From Clostridiaceae bacterium (GTDB lineage: Bacteria; Bacillota; Clostridia; Lachnospirales; Lachnospiraceae), in the NCBI GenBank assembly GCA_902362725.1, contig CABIXM010000006.1:128836-192835 (forward strand): a stretch of DNA of 64,000 nt, read 5' to 3'. Below the pieces are notes generated by a model that ran no database searches, had not been told where the DNA came from, and worked only from the letters and a program-made list of their open reading frames with translations. Below are positions 60,913-64,000 of this stretch, piece by piece (the stretch's first letter is position 1; each line of letters begins with the position of its first letter). Both the position numbers and the translations under genes were made by a program.

Positions 60913-61073
60913 CATAGTCTCTCTACCGTTTACGCAAATATTAATTACTATGGACATGGATTTACCACTGTCAATCTCCTGTCTTGTTCCCGAGATAAAA
61001 TCCGCTCATTATAAGCTATCTGGTGATGGATGGGAATTCACCCAAAAACTAAGTGCTTACGAATAATTTTCAT

Positions 61074-61093
61074 TTATCCGAAAAATTGGATAA
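61074..61093. repeat. Hairpin at the intron 3' flank
   Basis: Perfect TTATCC / GGATAA with an 8-base loop, at the 3' exon edge of the group II intron (minus strand). Confidence 0.6.
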
Positions 61094-62953
61094 TCGAGTA
61101 GGAGAAAATTCCTCTTGATGAGGAATTTTCGACCTCTCACACCACCGTGCGTACCGTTCGGTACACGGCGGTTCAATCAACTTAACATGTAACACACCTT
61201 TCAGTGTAATAATCTAACATTGAGATTAGTCCAAATGAGGCTAATCTCTTGTTTGTTATTGCTATATTTACAGCACCACAGCTACATACATGAGCATAGG
61301 CTCTTGAACAATAACCAACTTTGTATGCTGTAATCCTGTCAATTCCAAGCTTCATCAAATTCTTCGCACGATTCTGCGGAGTTTTCCATTGTTTCCATAT
61401 GCACATACGAAGTCTATACCGAATATTTGCATCTAATTTCGCACATAAGATTTTCATACTACCTATCTTGAAGTAGTTTATCCAACCTCGGATAAGCTGA
61501 TTGAGCTTCTCTACCTTATAGCTGTTGCTGACGCCCCAACTTCGACAGGTGAGTCCTTTCATTCTTTTCTTAAACTTCGCTACTGATTTTGCATGCGGTT
61601 TTGCCTTAAACTGATGTGCTCTTGAATCAAAGTAGAATCCAAACCCAAGGTATTTAAGTCCACTTGGTCTATCTACTTTGCTCTTAGTCATGTTGACTTT
61701 GAGCCCTAGTTTCTCTTCGATGAATCGTGAGATATTTCTCATAACTCTGTTTGCAGACATTTCACTTCCAACCATGATAATACAGTCATCCGCATATCGT
61801 ACAAAATTAAGCCCTCTCTTTTCCATTTCCTTATCCAGTTCGTTCAGCATGATGTTTGCCAGTAGCGGCGAAAGGTTTCCTCCTTGCGGTGTTCCCACAA
61901 TAGAGTCCTCATACTCATCATCTATCATGATTCCGCTGACTAGGTATTTCCTAACAATAGAGATGACATCTCCATCTTTAATCGTTCTACCAATAATAGT
62001 CATCAACTTATCATGATTTACTGTGTCAAAGAACTTTTCCAAGTCAATGTCTACAATCCAGTCATTACCATCATTCATCATATCAAGTGCTGTTAGGATT
62101 GCTTGCTGTGCACATCTATTCGGTCTGAATCCGTAGCTATGGTCATGGAACTGTTCCTCATAGATTGGTGTTAAGACCTGTGCAATGGCTTGTTGTATGA
62201 ATCTGTCTGTTACTGTTGGTACTCCCAGGTTTCTGACACCACCGTCTGGCTTTGGTATCTCCACTCTTCGTACTGGTTGAGGTTTATATTTTCTTGTCCT
62301 CAACTGTTCCTTGATAATTTCGCCGTCCTTTACAAGATGTTCTTTAAGTTCTGTGTACTTCATTCCGTCCACTCCCTCGGCACCTTTATTTCGTACGACT
62401 TGCAGATATGCTCTGTTGAGATTATCGCTGGATAGTATCTGCTTCATTAGACTACTTGTGTCCATGCGTTCTTTCCTTTCCGTCTCGCTTGATTTGACCA
62501 CCCTTTTTCCGATTGGTTACGGCAGATGTTGTCATTTCTGCAATACGAGACATACTCAAACTTATTGATTGTTCGCCCCTTCGCTCCATCTCCATTACAG
62601 AGACTTCTTCGCTACTATGGGCTCGGCTGACTTCTCACAGTTCGTTGTTACTAGGCTAATGAAACCTCTGTGAGACCTCCACGCTTAAGGTGCACGCTCT
62701 TTCCTCTCATATATCCGCCACATTTACTCGGTTCCTACAAACGGCAACTTTACGGCTTTGTCTTATTTAGCAGACTTACCAAGCGGAACCTAGCCTCATA
62801 TGTGATTTCTATCCGTCGGACCAAGAGTTTGCTTACAGCTTCCTTCAGATTCTACCTTACGATAGACACCCTTGCTGTTCAGCTATACACTTCCTTGTCG
62901 CCTAGGCGTGTTCGGGACTTTCACCCGTTAGAGCGCGCCCATGGCGCGCAAAC
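61093..62953 (-). mobile_element. Group II intron (ribozyme plus maturase)
   Basis: About 1.86 kb. Domain V is recognisable on the minus strand near 61175-61130: GAACCGCCGTG, a TACCGAACGGTA stem-loop, then GCACGGTGGTGTGAGAGG. A domain VI hairpin (GAAAATTCCTC / GAGGAATTTTC) and an end CTACTCGAT follow. Near the 5' end GGGTGAAAGTCCCG of domain I is seen. The 5' edge is estimated at GTTTGCGCG (62953) and may be off by several bases. The 62466-62953 part is non-coding ribozyme sequence and has no gene. Confidence 0.8.
61182..62465 (-). CDS. ltrA: Group II intron reverse transcriptase/maturase
   Basis: 427 residues from ATG 62465 (AAAGGA upstream; the frame extends to a GTG at 62501). Reverse-transcriptase blocks: IPKPDGGVRNLGVPTVTDRF, HDHSYGFRPNRCAQQA, VDIDLEKFFDTV, GTPQGGNLSPLLANIML and the catalytic FVRYADDCII. 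The maturase X region (GIIM: WGVSNSYKVEKLNQLIRGWINYFKIG) is complete. No HNH endonuclease domain follows, as in bacterial classes C, D and E. It lies in domain IV of the intron and helps splicing and retrohoming. It seems intact. Confidence 0.95.
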   Translation of the reverse strand: MDTSSLMKQILSSDNLNRAYLQVVRNKGAEGVDGMKYTELKEHLVKDGEIIKEQLRTRKYKPQPVRRVEIPKPDGGVRNLGVPTVTDRFIQQAIAQVLTPIYEEQFHDHSYGFRPNRCAQQAILTALDMMNDGNDWIVDIDLEKFFDTVNHDKLMTIIGRTIKDGDVISIVRKYLVSGIMIDDEYEDSIVGTPQGGNLSPLLANIMLNELDKEMEKRGLNFVRYADDCIIMVGSEMSANRVMRNISRFIEEKLGLKVNMTKSKVDRPSGLKYLGFGFYFDSRAHQFKAKPHAKSVAKFKKRMKGLTCRSWGVSNSYKVEKLNQLIRGWINYFKIGSMKILCAKLDANIRYRLRMCIWKQWKTPQNRAKNLMKLGIDRITAYKVGYCSRAYAHVCSCGAVNIAITNKRLASFGLISMLDYYTERCVTC

Positions 62954-62960
62954 TAAAAAT

Positions 62961-62986
62961 ACCCTGCCAGTTTTCACCAACAGGGT
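62961..62986 (-). terminator. Hairpin at the intron 5' flank
   Basis: ACCCTG / CAGGGT stem, then ATTTTTAG on the minus strand. It would end the decayed ATPase gene upstream and lies directly 5' of the intron. Confidence 0.6.
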
Positions 62987-63000
62987 TTCCATTAGATTGT

Positions 63001-63741
63001 TTACCTGTAAAGATCCTCCAGCGTTATCAGCCGTACTTCGCCTCGCTCCTGTGCCTGAAGAAGTCCATCCGTAAATCCGCCCTTCGAGAAGATATAATAG
63101 TAATAGTTATTACCTTTTCCGAAGACCGATGCGTAATCCCGAATCAAATCAAGCTCATCTACACCTATTTTCTCATTTCTATACTTACACGAACCAATGA
63201 TATAGTCCTTACCTTCCACAGGTGTTCCGACAATATCAATCTGTATCTGCTTTTTCTTCTTTGGGTCTGTCCCCCACCACTGACCAATTTCACTCAGCTC
63301 AATAGGAAGATCCTCTGAATAATAAAGCAAATAATCCTGACACATCTTCTCAAAAATCAAACCCATGTAATCCGGAAGATACTGTTTTACTGCGTGTGGG
63401 TAGGTCTTTGCAATTCTATCAGAATCTATTGCACTCATATTAACCGGGACAAACCGATACCAAAAGCGGAAAAAATTATCAGCCAGCAGATAGATGGTTT
63501 TCTTGCTCGGTTTTTCTGTAATTGGGGTTTCTTTCTTCGCAATTCCAAGGTCAATCAGTGTTTTCAGATACTTCGATACGACCGAATTATCCTCGCCGAC
63601 TTTCATCCTGATATCATTCATTCAGGAAGCGCCCTCTGCAATTGCTTTAATAATTGCATTATAAATGGCCGGCTCCCGGAGTTCCTGTTTCAGCAGATTT
63701 CCCGCTTCCTCATACAGACAGGTTTGATTACCAATGAAAAT
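63001..63741 (-). pseudogene. Decayed AAA ATPase with DUF234 C-terminus
   Basis: The open part (63621 to 63001, 206 codons) is only the C-terminal half of an archaeal-type AAA ATPase: a winged-helix stretch DNSVVSKYLKTLIDLGIAKK, FRFWYRFVPVN, and the DUF234 nuclease-like part IDIVGTPVEGKDYIIGSCKY. The family's usual E-C-K is S-C-K here. Upstream in the same frame LYEEAGNLLKQELREPAIYN and AIIKAIAEGAS are readable, then TGA comes just before the ATG at 63621. The Walker motifs are absent from the window. So it is truncated at the 5' side and broken by a stop. Confidence 0.82.
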
Positions 63742-64000
63742 ATTTAGTCAATGCCCTGGGCAGAGGATAAAACGGAATAGTGATTTCCATACACCGAACA
63801 GGCGATGGATTTCACCCCGGATTATTCATTTTTTTCATATGCTCTCGTAAACATTTTTCAAATAACACACAAAATATAAGCCTCTATTTTATATTATATC
63901 CTCTCACCCTCCTCATATAATCAAGTGTTTTTTATTGAAAATTCAAGGTTTTTCAACCTTTCATATCTCAGTGAATAAGCCACAGCTATGAGCATTTCGA
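63742..64000. other. AT-rich right edge without a gene
   Basis: No start, promoter or RNA gene could be supported here. Short stretches near 63742-63800 may be leftover codons of the decayed ATPase in shifted frames. Confidence 0.4.

Larger units (their letters stand above)
59636..61066 (+). mobile_element. IS3-family transposase, rearranged
   Basis: 476 codons in one frame. An N-terminal OrfA-like helix-turn-helix part (TPSLIYKWIREYREK) runs straight into an OrfB part (YSLPDLLKKLNLAKSSYYYQ); the OrfA coiled-coil region expected between them is missing, so a deletion has fused the two. The rve catalytic domain has WLTDITEF (Asp), HSDRGCHY (Asp) and SACEGFFGHLK (Glu). After the usual end LSPLDYRRSIGIAV the frame runs on into a second copy of the Glu region and then unrelated sequence. 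Transposition ability is doubtful. Terminal inverted repeats were not found with confidence. Confidence 0.85.

Noticed and set aside
1..64000. CRISPR array
   Set aside because: No set of regularly spaced identical repeats was seen; the only close repeats are the 117-bp pair in the transposase and short motif repeats.

Overview
The window reads as chromosomal DNA of a Gram-positive, low-to-mid GC Clostridia, most likely a Lachnospiraceae-type gut anaerobe. The evidence is PolC-type DNA polymerase III, type III pantothenate kinase, a RqcH/NFACT protein, BlaI/M56 regulation, DUF4250 and DUF6077 families, Spo0A-type DNA binding, strong AGGAGG ribosome sites and sigma-A promoters with 17-bp spacers. 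The species cannot be named from the sequence alone.

Layout. 1-3.0 kb: end of a surface polysaccharide locus (membrane protein, O-antigen-polymerase-like protein and, divergently, an initiating sugar-phosphate transferase). 3.0-13.3 kb: YqeA-like carbamate kinase, a small Cys-rich protein, SOS-type DNA polymerase IV (dinB), coaX, an AI-2E family permease, a MecA-like lipoprotein PBP, and a BlaI plus M56-peptidase regulator pair in which the peptidase carries an Asp-box propeller instead of a beta-lactam sensor. 13.5-23.3 kb: core metabolism and information genes (FMN alpha-hydroxyacid dehydrogenase, cyclophilin, NodB deacetylase, DUF4250, nagB, rpoZ-gmk-yicC, rqcH, a zinc-dependent PLC-like protein, a TetR regulator). 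23.5-34.7 kb: polC-ispG-ftsW, ilvE, folA, thyA, tRNA-Gly and an amidohydrolase. 34.8-42.2 kb: an amidase, a MacB-type permease, a CARDB-like surface protein and an ABC ATPase in one direction, then glyA and, divergent from it, a stand-alone Spo0A effector-domain protein behind an array of 0A-box-like sites.

42.2-57.3 kb is one leftward glycan operon: six glycosyltransferases of GT2, GT4 and GT10 type, a GT8-like transferase, a WecG/TagA transferase, a Wzx-like flippase, UDP-glucose dehydrogenase, a hypothetical protein and two tandem pairs of large membrane proteins. It starts from a promoter near 57.3 kb. With the initiating transferase and polymerase-like gene near the left edge it could make a Wzx/Wzy-type capsule or cell-wall glycan. 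57.3-64 kb is an AT-rich accessory junkyard: two decayed AAA ATPase genes, an acyltransferase, a rearranged IS3-family transposase with an internal duplication, and a group II intron.

The items most worth following up are the M56/Asp-box sensor fusion next to a PBP gene, the Spo0A-effector gene with helically phased 0A-like boxes, a two-member family of long structured inverted-repeat elements (23.3 kb and 34.7 kb) between convergent genes, and several divergent promoters that share or interlock their -35 and -10 elements.
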